Shown here one piece after another: positions 16,892-25,942 of a DNA stretch of 44,176 nt (within the stretch, counting starts at the first letter, position 1; each line of letters starts with the position of its first letter). The position numbers and the translations under genes are program-made. Source of the stretch: Halobacteriales archaeon QH_8_64_26 (GTDB taxonomy: Archaea; Halobacteriota; Halobacteria; Halobacteriales; Halococcaceae); assembly GCA_003021725.1 (NCBI GenBank), contig PXRA01000101.1, forward strand, positions 1 to 44,176. Reading direction: 5' to 3'. The notes beneath the pieces were generated by a model. It saw only the letters and a list, made by a program, of their open reading frames with translations, made no database searches and was not told the DNA's origin.

Positions 16892-18769
16892 TCAGGACGG
16901 AACGACGGTGATCCGCCGACCGCGGTCGATCGCTCCCTCTAGTTCCTCGGCGATAGCGCTGCCCCGCGAGACCTGTATCTCATCGCCCCGCGAGACGGTC
17001 GCGGTAAAGAGGTACTCGCCGTCGGCCTGGACTTCGACCGTCTCGCCGGCGTGGCCGTTGAGCCCGATCACGACGTGCCGGGAGGTAATTTCGGGTGTGA
17101 CCGCCTCGCCCACGCCGCTGGTCCCACCGCCTCCGCCCGGACCGCCGCCACCGCTACCGGCGGATCCACTGCCACTGGCCCCGCCAGCGGGGTTCTCCTC
17201 GTGCGTGCGGACGTCGATCTCGATACCCAGTCGCTCCTCGACGTCCGAGATCCGCCCGCCGCCCTTGCCGATCACGCCCGAGATCTCGCTGTCCTCGACG
17301 TAAACGACCGCCCGATTCGAACCCTGGATCTCGACATCGACGTGCCCGCGGGCGATCGAGCGGATCTCGCGTTCGACCTCCTGGCGGGCGATCCGCGAGA
17401 CGCCCGACTCGTCGCCCTCCCCGTCCATCGGAACGGTGACGACCTGGTTGTTGAAGGTATAGATCTCATACGCCGGGTCGTCGGTCGCGAAGTCCCGGAT
17501 CGTGATCACCGGCCGCGCTAAGTCCTCTTCCATCAACCCCTCGGGGACTTTGACCTGGGTCGTCACGTCGTATACCGTATCGATCTGGCCGGCCTCGATG
17601 TACACCACCGTATCGACGACCTGGGGGATGAGCCCGAGTTCCACCCGGCCGATGAGGCGCTGGAGGGCGTCGATCGCCCGGGTGGCGTGGACGACCCCGA
17701 CCATCCCCACACCGGCGAGACGCATATCCGAGAAGACGCCGAAGTCCTCGGTCTTGCGGACCTCGTCGTAGATCGTGTAGTCCGGTCGGACCATCAGCAG
17801 TGAATCGGCGGTGTTCGCCATCGAGCCCCCGAGTTCGGTGTACTGGGTGACCTCGGGGCCGACCTGGAGGTCCCGGGGTTTCTCCATCGTCTTCACCGAA
17901 TACTCGCCCTCGACGAGGAACTCCGCGACGGCCTGGGCGAAGGTCGATTTCCCGACACCGGGTGCCCCCGAAATCAGTACCCCGCGTTGGCGTTCGAGCA
18001 GCCGGTCCTGGAGTTCCTCGGCGTAGTCGTAGTCGGCCATCGTCGTCCGGGCGATCGGGCGGACGGCGGTGATCTCGAAGCCGTCGGCAAACGGCGGGCG
18101 GGCGACCGCGATGCGGTACTCGCCCAACTGGACGATGTCCATCCCCGGTTCGGAGAGTTCGAAAAAGCCCTCCGAGGACTCGCGGGCGGCGCGCTCGATC
18201 CCCTCGATCCACTCCCTGAGGTCGTCCTCGGAAAGCACCTCCTCGCCGATCCGCTCGAATCGCATCTCGCCCACGGACCCGTGTTTGGCCATGGGCTCGA
18301 CGCCGGTCTTGAGATGGACGCTCATCGTTCCCTCCTCGAAGAACCCCTCGATGCCCAACTCGCCGACCTCGCGCTCGCGGGGTGTTCGGTACTCGACGGC
18401 GAGCCCTTTCGCGCGGGCGACTTCGGCCTGGACACCGTCGCTCGTCAGCAGCGTCGCGTCGTACTCGCCCGCGAGGTCGCGGATCAGCGCGTCGATCTCC
18501 CCGGAGTGGGCGGCGTGCCGTTCTCCCGATTCGGGTCGGCGGCCGACGTACTCCAATTGCTCGATTTCCCCGTTATCGAAGTAGGTAGCGAGGCGTTGGA
18601 GCTCTTCGAGTCCGTCCCAGCCGCTCCGTTGGCCGTTGTTGGCCTGGCCTTCGAGTTCGGCCACGACGGCCTCGGGAACGTAGATACTCGCCCCGGCGAA
18701 CGTCCCATCGTCGACACCCTCCGAGAGGCGACTGTCGACGACGGTGCTCGTATCCGGTAGGATACTCAT
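16892..18769 (-). CDS. PIN-domain / ATPase / KH-domain protein
   Basis: 625 residues from MSILPDTSTVVDSR. Residues 1-135 form a PIN nuclease domain with conserved acids (PDTSTVVDSR, HSGEIDALI, LLTSDG). A VirB11/PilT-like ATPase follows with Walker A SGAPGVGKSTF near 268. A KH RNA-binding domain with VIGKGGGRI lies near 490-500. A glycine-rich linker (about 545-575) leads to a small C-terminal beta domain. This order is the known archaeal PINc-ATPase-KH family, thought to act on RNA. The frame is open upstream, but the TATA box at 18793 sets ATG 18769. It is divergent from the M20 peptidase. Confidence 0.9.
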   Translation of the reverse strand: MSILPDTSTVVDSRLSEGVDDGTFAGASIYVPEAVVAELEGQANNGQRSGWDGLEELQRLATYFDNGEIEQLEYVGRRPESGERHAAHSGEIDALIRDLAGEYDATLLTSDGVQAEVARAKGLAVEYRTPREREVGELGIEGFFEEGTMSVHLKTGVEPMAKHGSVGEMRFERIGEEVLSEDDLREWIEGIERAARESSEGFFELSEPGMDIVQLGEYRIAVARPPFADGFEITAVRPIARTTMADYDYAEELQDRLLERQRGVLISGAPGVGKSTFAQAVAEFLVEGEYSVKTMEKPRDLQVGPEVTQYTELGGSMANTADSLLMVRPDYTIYDEVRKTEDFGVFSDMRLAGVGMVGVVHATRAIDALQRLIGRVELGLIPQVVDTVVYIEAGQIDTVYDVTTQVKVPEGLMEEDLARPVITIRDFATDDPAYEIYTFNNQVVTVPMDGEGDESGVSRIARQEVEREIRSIARGHVDVEIQGSNRAVVYVEDSEISGVIGKGGGRISDVEERLGIEIDVRTHEENPAGGASGSGSAGSGGGGPGGGGGTSGVGEAVTPEITSRHVVIGLNGHAGETVEVQADGEYLFTATVSRGDEIQVSRGSAIAEELEGAIDRGRRITVVPS

Positions 18770-18792
18770 ACCGAATGTACGGCCGCGAACGA

Positions 18793-18799
18793 CTATAAG
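18793..18799 (-). promoter_or_regulatory. TATA box for the PIN-ATPase-KH gene
   Basis: CTTATAG on the minus strand, 27 bases before ATG 18769. It fits a leaderless transcript and rules out longer N-termini. Confidence 0.6.
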
Positions 18800-18893
18800 A
18801 CCCCTGAAGAGTGCCCGCAAGCCTCGAACCCGCAATAGGGTCGACAGCTTCGAGCGCGCACGGCGGATCACCCCGGTCACCGGTGAGGGCCAT

Positions 18894-18900
18894 CTATTAT
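18894..18900 (+). promoter_or_regulatory. TATA box for the M20 peptidase gene
   Basis: CTATTAT centred 29 bases before ATG 18926. It overlaps the upstream candidate start at 18899, which therefore is probably not used. Confidence 0.5.
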
Positions 18901-18925
18901 GTCCCTCTCGTTTCTCGGTACTGGC

Positions 18926-20152
18926 ATGACCGATCACGCTGGGCCTACAGAGGCCACCGATCGAGCCGAACTTCTCGAATTGGCCCGCGATCTCGTCTCG
19001 ATCCCGAGCCACGACGAGGAGACCCGCGCAGGCGATTACATCGAACGATGGCTGGGGGACCGCACCGACGCTCGTGTAACGTGCGACGAAGCCGGCAACG
19101 TCCTCGCCCGCCGTGCGCTCGGTGATACCGATGGAGTCGATACGGACCCGACTACGCTCGCGCTCGTCGGCCACCACGACGTCGTTCCGCCCGACGATTC
19201 GCAGGTGATTGACCATGGCGGTGACGACGGCGATGCCCACAGCGAGTACGTCGTCGAAGAACGCGATGGCCGCCTCTACGGCCGGGGCAGTGCGGACATG
19301 AAAGGCGCGCTCGCCGCCGCGATGTGTGCGTTCCGGGACGCGAGCTCACAGCGAGATAGCAAGCGAGACGACCGAAACGCTGCCGCCGATCCGGGAGAGT
19401 CCGAATCCCTCCCGATCGAGGAACTAGTCTTCGTGAGCTTCGTCGGCGAGGAACAGGGAGGAATCGGCGCTCGCTACGCGATCGACGCCGGGTTCGCACC
19501 CAACTACGCGATCGTCGGCGAGGGGTCGACGGGCTACTCGGCTCCGGGCGTGACCGACGTCGCCGTCGCCCACAAGGGCCGCCGGGCGAGTACGATCACC
19601 GTCAGCGGCGAGGCGGCCCACGCGAGCGAACCCGCTGCGGGCGAGAACGCGATCTACCGTGCCTGTGAGGCCGTCGAGGTAGTGCGGGAGGTCGACGCTC
19701 CAACGATCGAGGTCGCCAAGGAGGAACTCGCGGGCAGCGTCGTCGTCACCGAGATCGATGGCGGAGCGGCCTGGAACGTGATCCCCGATGTCTGTACGCT
19801 GATGATCGACGAGCGGACCGTCCCGGGCGAGCGCGCGCCGCTCGGAGACGTCGAGGGGATCGATGGCGTTTCCTGGGACATCGAACAGGACCTCCCGCCG
19901 ATGCGCTGTCTGAGCGAGGAGTTCGCCGAGACGACGCTGGAAGCCGCCACCAAGACACAGGGTGGCGACCCGAAGCTCGTGACGAAACCGCATGCGACCG
20001 ACGCCGGTTGGCTCGCTGAGGCGGGCACGGCCTGTGTGATCTGTGGGCCCGCCGAACCCGGTGAAGCCCACACCGAAGACGAGAGCGTCTCGATCGACGT
20101 CCTCGAACGCTGTTACCGGATCTATCGGAGCGGTGCCGAAGCGACGAGGTGA
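18926..20152 (+). CDS. M20 family metallopeptidase (ArgE/DapE type)
   Basis: 408 residues from MTDHAGPTEATD. LALVGHHDVVP gives the first zinc His and the following Asp. GRGSADMKGALAA supplies the bridging Asp, and VFVSFVGEEQGG the catalytic and metal-binding Glu pair. AAHASEPAAGENAI marks the dimerisation domain and EAHTEDE the last zinc His. Cytoplasmic deacylase or dipeptidase activity is expected; the substrate could be N-acetyl-amino acids, succinyl-diaminopimelate or peptides. The gene stands alone with no pathway neighbours. Confidence 0.9.
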   Translation: MTDHAGPTEATDRAELLELARDLVSIPSHDEETRAGDYIERWLGDRTDARVTCDEAGNVLARRALGDTDGVDTDPTTLALVGHHDVVPPDDSQVIDHGGDDGDAHSEYVVEERDGRLYGRGSADMKGALAAAMCAFRDASSQRDSKRDDRNAAADPGESESLPIEELVFVSFVGEEQGGIGARYAIDAGFAPNYAIVGEGSTGYSAPGVTDVAVAHKGRRASTITVSGEAAHASEPAAGENAIYRACEAVEVVREVDAPTIEVAKEELAGSVVVTEIDGGAAWNVIPDVCTLMIDERTVPGERAPLGDVEGIDGVSWDIEQDLPPMRCLSEEFAETTLEAATKTQGGDPKLVTKPHATDAGWLAEAGTACVICGPAEPGEAHTEDESVSIDVLERCYRIYRSGAEATR

Positions 20153-20231
20153 TCGCTTATCACGGGACGTATCGTCGTCCCGACTCGGCCCTGCGGAACG
20201 ATTTTCACCCCCGGTGTGGTGAAGAATACAC

Positions 20232-20573
20232 ATGTCCTTCGACGATCCGACTGTCATCGAGGCTGGAGTCCATCGATTAGTGATCAGCGGTCGGCCGCTC
20301 GACGGCGATCCCATTCGCGTCATGATGGACGGCGAGACGGTATCCCTTCCGCTGGCTGGCGACGTCGAGACGGCTAGGAAACCGGCGAAGTACGTCGCGC
20401 GGTACTCGAACGGCGCGAGCATCGTCGACAAGCCAGCGAAACAGATCCTGCGCCTTCCGAATGGCGCATGCGTCACGCGAAAGCCCGCCAAATGCGAGGT
20501 CGTCTTCGGCGATGGATCGGTACTCCTCGATAAACCCGCGAAGACGACGTTCCGTGGCCCCCGGCTCCGATAG
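20232..20573 (+). CDS. Small protein with four KPAK motifs at exact 17-residue spacing
   Basis: 113 residues. After about 48 residues the tetrapeptide KPAK appears at 50-53, 67-70, 84-87 and 101-104, each followed by a similar stretch (YVARYSNGASIVD, QILRLPNGACVTR, CEVVFGDGSVLLD). The pattern suggests repeated beta hairpins, a small solenoid or a beta-strand repeat. The repeat half is rich in Lys and Arg, unusual for a halophile. There is no signal peptide or membrane segment. I do not recognise the family. A gattttc sequence about 30 bases upstream may be its promoter. Confidence 0.7.
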   Translation: MSFDDPTVIEAGVHRLVISGRPLDGDPIRVMMDGETVSLPLAGDVETARKPAKYVARYSNGASIVDKPAKQILRLPNGACVTRKPAKCEVVFGDGSVLLDKPAKTTFRGPRLR

Positions 20574-20755
20574 GCTCGTTGCTCGGGAGCGAACCGCTGA
20601 TTCACCTGTCTCGCTGAATGGCGGTCTCCAGCTCTGAACGGGGGGTTGAACCAGTGTGTCGGACGACAGCGGTGATGCGTCGTGGTGAACGACCGGAAGC
20701 TTCGGATCGGTGCCGGAGGCGTGGCTTTGATGCTCGTTGGCGCTTCCCTACGACC

Positions 20756-22264
20756 ATGGCGACAGACACGACTCGAAGCGAAGCCCCCGACGCTTACGCC
20801 GAATTGCTGGAGCGATACGGACGGATCTCGAGCATCCAGGACGCCGGCGGCGTCCTCAGCTGGGACCAACAGGTGATAATGCCCGAAGGTGGCACCCCGG
20901 CACGCTCGAGACAGCTCTCGGCGCTGTCGGCGACGGGCCACGAACTGCTGACCGCCGAGGAGTTCGGCGACGCACTCGATAGTGCCGAAGCGTCCGACCT
21001 CGACGCGAGCCAGGAGGCCGCGGTCAGGGAGATCCGCCGGGAGTACGAGCGCTCGGTCCGGGTCGATACCGACCTCGTCGAGCGCATCTCCCAGACCACC
21101 TCCGAGGCACTGCCTGTCTGGACTCAAGCGAAAGACGAGGACGACTTCGAGGCCTTCGCGCCGATCTTAGAGGATCTAGTCGAACTCAAACGCGAGTATG
21201 CGAACCAGATCGATCCCGACGCCGACCCCTACGCGGTGCTCTTTGCGGATTACGAACCCTACCTCGGCCTCGATACCGCGGAGCAGGTCCTGGAGCGATT
21301 GCGCGACGAACTCGTGCCCCTGATCGACGAGATCGAAGCGTCCAACGCCGACCTGGCTACGCCCTTCTCGGGGACCTACTCCGAAGCCGATCAGGAAGCA
21401 CTCGCCCGGGATATCCTCGATTCGGTGGGCTACGACTGGGATCGGGGTCGTCTCGACGTCTCGGCCCATCCCTTCACGTCGGGCAACCAGTTCGACGCCC
21501 GGATCACGACCCGCTTCGACGAGGCAGACCCTCTGGGGGCACTCACGAGCACGATTCACGAGTTCGGTCACGCGACCTACGCGCTCGGGTTGCCCGAGGA
21601 GTCGTATGGCACACCACTGGGCGAAGCGCGGGACCTCTCGGTGCATGAATCCCAATCGCGGCTCTGGGAGAACCACGTCGGCCGCTCGGAGCCCTTCTGG
21701 GAGCTACTCGCCCCCGAAGTCGAGGAGCGACTCGGCGTTGAGGCCACGCCCCGGGACTTTTACGAGGCGGCCAATCGCATCTACCCCGACAATCGCATCC
21801 GGGTCGAGGCCGACGAACTGACCTATCACATGCACATCGTGTTGCGCTTCGAGATCGAGCGCGATCTCATCTCGGGCGATCTCGCGGTCGAGGACATCCC
21901 CCAAGTTTGGAACGAGAAGATGGAGGAGTACCTCGGGGTCGTCCCCGATAACGACGCGGAGGGCTGCTTACAGGACATCCACTGGTCACATGGGTCCTTT
22001 GGCTACTTCCCGACGTACTCGCTCGGTAGCGTGCTCGCCGCTCAGCTGTACGGGAGCGCCGACAGGGAGATCGAAGACCTCGAGGGCGATATCGAAGCCG
22101 GCGAGTTCGACGCGCTACAGGAGTGGCTCACCGAGAACGTCCACCGCCACGGGAAGCGCTACCGTACGCCCGAGCTAGTCGAGGAAGCCACCGGCGAGGA
22201 GTACTCCGCCGACGCTTTTCTAGAGTACGCGACCGAGAAGTTCGCCGCATTGTACGATCTCTGA
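20756..22264 (+). CDS. M32 family carboxypeptidase (Taq type)
   Basis: 502 residues from [17 protein letters not shown]. All M32 hallmarks are visible: HPF, DARIT, the zinc motif HEFGH at 268-272, [17 protein letters not shown] and GCLQDIHW near 403. It is a cytoplasmic metallocarboxypeptidase removing C-terminal residues from peptides. Reading from an upstream ATG at 20618 adds non-conserved sequence; ATG 20756 has a TATA-like GCTTTGATG about 29 bases before it. It is convergent with the pilin-like gene. Confidence 0.95.
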   Translation: MATDTTRSEAPDAYAELLERYGRISSIQDAGGVLSWDQQVIMPEGGTPARSRQLSALSATGHELLTAEEFGDALDSAEASDLDASQEAAVREIRREYERSVRVDTDLVERISQTTSEALPVWTQAKDEDDFEAFAPILEDLVELKREYANQIDPDADPYAVLFADYEPYLGLDTAEQVLERLRDELVPLIDEIEASNADLATPFSGTYSEADQEALARDILDSVGYDWDRGRLDVSAHPFTSGNQFDARITTRFDEADPLGALTSTIHEFGHATYALGLPEESYGTPLGEARDLSVHESQSRLWENHVGRSEPFWELLAPEVEERLGVEATPRDFYEAANRIYPDNRIRVEADELTYHMHIVLRFEIERDLISGDLAVEDIPQVWNEKMEEYLGVVPDNDAEGCLQDIHWSHGSFGYFPTYSLGSVLAAQLYGSADREIEDLEGDIEAGEFDALQEWLTENVHRHGKRYRTPELVEEATGEEYSADAFLEYATEKFAALYDL

Positions 22265-22327
22265 GCTGTGTCTCGTGGTCGTGGCTCCGACGACCAGTTC
22301 CGCGGACCGCCATCGATCGGCGAGTGC

Positions 22328-22804
22328 TTATCGGATAGTCGTTTGTGCCGTAGCAACCGAATAGCCATCGGCGAACAGCCGTATCGTGATCTCCCAGCCC
22401 GGTTGCGGTACCGGATCGTTGCTACCGGCTATCGTGAGACCGGCCTGTTCACCGACCGCCCAGGTCGTCTCGCTCGCTCCGCTATTGAACGGTCCCGTCG
22501 GCCCGCTCTCGAAGCCCGTCGCCGAGAAGAAGGGCACCGGGGGCTGGTGTTCGAGGCGCTCCCCGCTTACCGAGATTCGTACCGTGAGCGTTCCCATATC
22601 GAGCCTGTCGCCGGCGAGATGTGTGAGTTCGACGTGGGTCTGGCCGGTCGTGGTGTTGTAGCCGGCGTCGGCAGCGATCGACGCTTCCGGTGGGTCGTCG
22701 AGTTCGACGCCGAAGAGCATCCCGCCGACGAGCGCGGCTAGTACGATGGTGATCAGCACCATCGTCATGACGCCGACGACCGGCGCGACGGCCCTCTCTG
22801 CCAC
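22328..22804 (-). CDS. Type IV pilin-like secreted protein
   Basis: 158 residues. MAERAVAPVVGVMTMVLITI followed by VLAALVGGMLFG is the haloarchaeal pilin N-terminal pattern: a short basic leader, then AVxPVxG and one long hydrophobic helix. Cleavage by a PibD-like prepilin peptidase is expected. The rest is a soluble domain exposed outside the cell. It follows the sequon-rich exported protein by 33 bases on the same strand, so they probably share a transcript. Confidence 0.82.
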   Translation of the reverse strand: MAERAVAPVVGVMTMVLITIVLAALVGGMLFGVELDDPPEASIAADAGYNTTTGQTHVELTHLAGDRLDMGTLTVRISVSGERLEHQPPVPFFSATGFESGPTGPFNSGASETTWAVGEQAGLTIAGSNDPVPQPGWEITIRLFADGYSVATAQTTIR

Positions 22805-22837
22805 TCCCCGGGATAGTTCTCGCTTCCTATATGAACG

Positions 22838-24418
22838 TCAGGCCGATACCCAGGGAGCGATCGCGGGGGCTGATCGATTCCCGGCCGTAGTCGCCGTCGC
22901 GTTCTGGTCGGATCCGTTCGCGATAGGGCTATCGGCTCTGGAGCCGGTTGGTGGCGTTCCGGGCGGGAGCGCGGATTCGTTCCGAAGCGATGTCGATCCG
23001 TTCGCCAGTAGCGTCGACCTGTTTGCTGGGGGTGTCGATTCGTTTACCGGCGTGGTCGGCCGACTTTCGGGCGGTGAGGGTGTCCTCGCTGCGATGTTGG
23101 ATCTCGCTTCCCCATCGCCGGCCGCCAACCGGGGGTCGGCCGCGAGACGCACCGTCGCCGTTCGATTGCCGTCGGCCACGGTCACGTTGATAGTCCCTCG
23201 GAGGGAAATCGCCCAGAGATAGCCCTTCGAACCGGTTCGGCCGACGGTCCGATCCTCGATCGAGACGGTGGCGTCGATCGGCTCGCCGCTCCCGGCCGCG
23301 GTGACCGAGACGTTCATCGGGCCGGTCGCGTACGTGCGGTTGACCGCTACCCGGAGGCCCGCCTCGCTCGCGGTGACCGCCGGCGCGGTCGGCACTCCCC
23401 GTAAGGGTTTGGCCTGGATCTCCCGGAAGACCGCTCCCGTCTCGCTGTCGAGATAGGTGCTCAGTCGTCCCTGCTGGTGAAAGAGCGTGAACCGGTAGCT
23501 GCCTGCGCCGGGACCGCCAGCCGACCGGACGCCGGTCGAGTGGTTCCACGCCCAGGGGTAGACCTCGATCACTCGACCGAGCGCCCCCGAGATGCTAGCG
23601 GGACCCTCCGGCGGCCCCTCGTCCCGTTCGGTCGGCAGGTACGCTTCGCGGACGTACCGGCCGTTGTCGATCACCGCGAGCACGACACCGGTCTCGCTCA
23701 CCTCGGCGTAGACCGCGATCGGGTCCGATCCTTCGAGGGCCGCGAGGACCCCCTGCCGGACGGGACTGGCGAACAGCCCGAGTTCTACCAGTCGGTCGCG
23801 TGCCCAGGCGTCGACCGACCGTCCGCCGAGCGCCGTGCCCGGGATCGAGGCGGCGGCGGTTTCGAGGCGAGCGATCGACCCCCGGAGCTGTCGGGCACGG
23901 GTCTCGATCCGCGCGAGCGCGTCGAGGAACGCCTTCGTCGAGCGCCCGTCGTCGCTGTAGTCCTCGATCGTCCGGCGTTGTTCGGTTCGGAGCCGGTCGA
24001 TCCGGCGCTCGATCCGGGTCCCCGTTCGCCGGATCACGACCCGTTTCTCGGCGGTAGTGTTCGCCCGGGAGAGCCGTTCGTCGATCGTCAGCGAGAGGAG
24101 CCGTCCGTCCGTCGCCGCGGCGTCGGCCGCGAGCGCGCCGGCGACGTCGAGATCGACGCCGCTTACGGTCGCGTTCGAGACGTTTGCCGGCGGGATCGCG
24201 AGATAGGCCGTGGTGTTGCCCGGCGGGGTCGCGGGGGGAGCTCCGAGCGGGACGCTCGCGTTCGATCGCTGCTCCAGTAGGGACGCCGAAGGTTCCGACG
24301 CCACTGGCGTCCGGTCAGCTCCGGCCGATCGGTCCGTCGGGACCGGTGACCCGCTCGCGACGACCGCTATCGGGGCGAGCACACAGAGCGCGGCGACGAT
24401 CACGGCCGTCCGAGCCAT
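22838..24418 (-). CDS. Exported sequon-rich surface protein (DUF7096-like)
   Basis: 526 residues from MARTAVIVAALCVLAPIAVV, a clear signal peptide. A helical charged region (about 105-185) precedes a beta-rich part ending near 430. The C-terminal tail is low in complexity, rich in Pro, Thr and Ser, and holds at least seven Asn-x-Ser/Thr sites (NES, NRS, NGS, NES, NGS, NAT, NRS). More sequons lie near the N-terminus. No C-terminal membrane helix is seen. The DUF7096 assignment is by recollection of similar haloarchaeal proteins and is tentative. It lies upstream of the pilin-like gene on the same strand and is divergent from the membrane-bound regulator. Confidence 0.7.
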   Translation of the reverse strand: MARTAVIVAALCVLAPIAVVASGSPVPTDRSAGADRTPVASEPSASLLEQRSNASVPLGAPPATPPGNTTAYLAIPPANVSNATVSGVDLDVAGALAADAAATDGRLLSLTIDERLSRANTTAEKRVVIRRTGTRIERRIDRLRTEQRRTIEDYSDDGRSTKAFLDALARIETRARQLRGSIARLETAAASIPGTALGGRSVDAWARDRLVELGLFASPVRQGVLAALEGSDPIAVYAEVSETGVVLAVIDNGRYVREAYLPTERDEGPPEGPASISGALGRVIEVYPWAWNHSTGVRSAGGPGAGSYRFTLFHQQGRLSTYLDSETGAVFREIQAKPLRGVPTAPAVTASEAGLRVAVNRTYATGPMNVSVTAAGSGEPIDATVSIEDRTVGRTGSKGYLWAISLRGTINVTVADGNRTATVRLAADPRLAAGDGEARSNIAARTPSPPESRPTTPVNESTPPANRSTLLANGSTSLRNESALPPGTPPTGSRADSPIANGSDQNATATTAGNRSAPAIAPWVSA

Positions 24419-24444
24419 TACGCCGAGGTAGATCGCTCCGAGTA

Positions 24445-24451
24445 CTAAAAA
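24445..24451 (-). promoter_or_regulatory. TATA-like box for the surface-protein operon
   Basis: TTTTTAG on the minus strand, about 29 bases before ATG 24418. Confidence 0.5.
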
Positions 24452-24568
24452 CCCGTCCGCTACGACGTTCGAAGGCGGCGATCGAGGCCGGTCGAGACCT
24501 TTTAGATCGTGCGCTAACGCTTTATTCCGGACGAAACAGTTTTGTCCACGGACTGACCACTCGCTGTC

Positions 24569-25879
24569 GTGCAGGTCCGTACGGCCTTCGTTGCGTTGCT
24601 CCTCGTGTCGACGACCGCGACAGCGGCGCCAGCGACGGTCGGCGAAGAGCCCTCTCGCGCGTCGTCGGCACGAGGAGCGCCCCTGGCTCCGGACACGTCC
24701 CCGTCGGCACGTCTCGGGTTCGCCTCGTCGGCGATGACCGTCGATGCACTCGCGAACGGCCCGCTCGTCCCCAAGCACGGCGGGCTGGCACAGATGGACC
24801 CGGCACCGGAACCGACGGGAGGGACGACGACCGAACCGACGAGGACGAACCTGACCGTTCGCCTGCGACCGAACGGCGACGCGAGGTGGACCGTCACGGT
24901 GGCGGTAGAACTCTCGGGAGCCAACGAGACCCGGGCGTTCCGGGAGCTCGCGGAGCGCTACGAGGCCGGTCGCGCGGAGGTCGGGCCATCGGTCGTCCCG
25001 TTCAAGCGCGCGCTCGCAGCCACCAGTACGGGGGTCGAGCGGGAGATGGCACTCATCGAGCGCTCACGATCGGCCCGGATCGAGAACGACACCGGCTATC
25101 TCGCGCTCCGGTTCGTCTGGACGAACTTCGCCGAGACGAGCGAGGGACGATTGCAGGTCGGCGACGCCTTTCGTACTCCGCAGGGAACCTGGCTGCCCGG
25201 GCTGACGGCAAACCAGACGCTGGTGTTTCTCGGGCCGCCGGGCTACGGTGTCAGTAGCGCGCCGATCGGGCCGAGCGGGGGAACGCTGCGGTGGGACGGT
25301 CCCGTGGACTTCGAACCGGACTCGCTGACGATAACCTACCGGCGGGGCTTCCGGGCCACGACGACGCGGACCACGACCCCACCGGCCGACACAGGTGTAA
25401 ACTTCGCACCGCTTGCGGGTATCGCGGCGCTCGGCGTCGGTCTGTTGCTCCTGTTGTACGTCCGTTCACAGGGAGTGGCGTTGCCCGACACCGGGAGTGG
25501 GGCTACCGATGGTTCCGCCGGAAGCGACGGGGCCGTCGGATCGGGCGGCGAGGGGACGGAAGGCGACGCTCCGAGGGGTACGGACGGTACCGACCCGACG
25601 GTCGGCGAGGATGTCGGGGACGGGAGCGCGGCCGCGGGGATCGATACGGATCTCCTCTCGGATGAGGAACGCGTCGAGCGCCTGCTCGACGCCAATGGCG
25701 GTCGGATGCGCCAGGCCGACATCGTCACCGAGACCCGGTGGTCGAACGCGAAGGTCTCCCAGTTGCTCTCGGCGATGGATCGGGCCGGTCGGGTCGAGAA
25801 GCTCCGGATCGGCCGTGAGAACCTCATCTCACTGCCCGACGAGAACCCCGCCGACGCCGATAGCACTACCGAGGAATAA
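24569..25879 (+). CDS. Membrane-anchored winged-helix regulator with exported sensor domain
   Basis: 436 residues from a GTG start. It has an N-terminal signal sequence and an outside domain with sequons (about 30-270). One membrane helix follows (FAPLAGIAALGVGLLLLLYV, about 278-297), then a Gly/Asp-rich linker, then a cytoplasmic winged helix (about 368-425: ERVERLLDANGGRMRQADI, WSNAKVSQLLSAMDRAGRV). This matches haloarchaeal DUF7345/DUF7343-type regulators. It could pass a surface signal to DNA directly. A TATA-like AGTTTTG lies 29 bases upstream. Its divergent position suggests control of the pilin operon (inference). Confidence 0.82.
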   Translation: MQVRTAFVALLLVSTTATAAPATVGEEPSRASSARGAPLAPDTSPSARLGFASSAMTVDALANGPLVPKHGGLAQMDPAPEPTGGTTTEPTRTNLTVRLRPNGDARWTVTVAVELSGANETRAFRELAERYEAGRAEVGPSVVPFKRALAATSTGVEREMALIERSRSARIENDTGYLALRFVWTNFAETSEGRLQVGDAFRTPQGTWLPGLTANQTLVFLGPPGYGVSSAPIGPSGGTLRWDGPVDFEPDSLTITYRRGFRATTTRTTTPPADTGVNFAPLAGIAALGVGLLLLLYVRSQGVALPDTGSGATDGSAGSDGAVGSGGEGTEGDAPRGTDGTDPTVGEDVGDGSAAAGIDTDLLSDEERVERLLDANGGRMRQADIVTETRWSNAKVSQLLSAMDRAGRVEKLRIGRENLISLPDENPADADSTTEE

Positions 25880-25912
25880 CTCCCGGAACCTAGCGCCTCG
25901 CTCTTTCACAAC

Positions 25913-25920
25913 CGTTAACT
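25913..25920 (+). promoter_or_regulatory. TATA-like box for etfB
   Basis: CGTTAACT centred about 26 bases before ATG 25943. Confidence 0.5.
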
Positions 25921-25942
25921 CGGCTACGGTCCTGGTGTCGAT

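Noticed and set aside
19424-21127. Long open frame on the minus strand (567 codons) opposite the M20, KPAK and M32 genes
   Set aside because: It runs antisense to three well-supported genes and is rich in Arg, Ser and Pro. High GC content makes such antisense frames common.
24419-24778. N-terminal extension of the sequon-rich protein
   Set aside because: Would hide the signal peptide that starts at 24418 and overlaps the divergent regulator gene.
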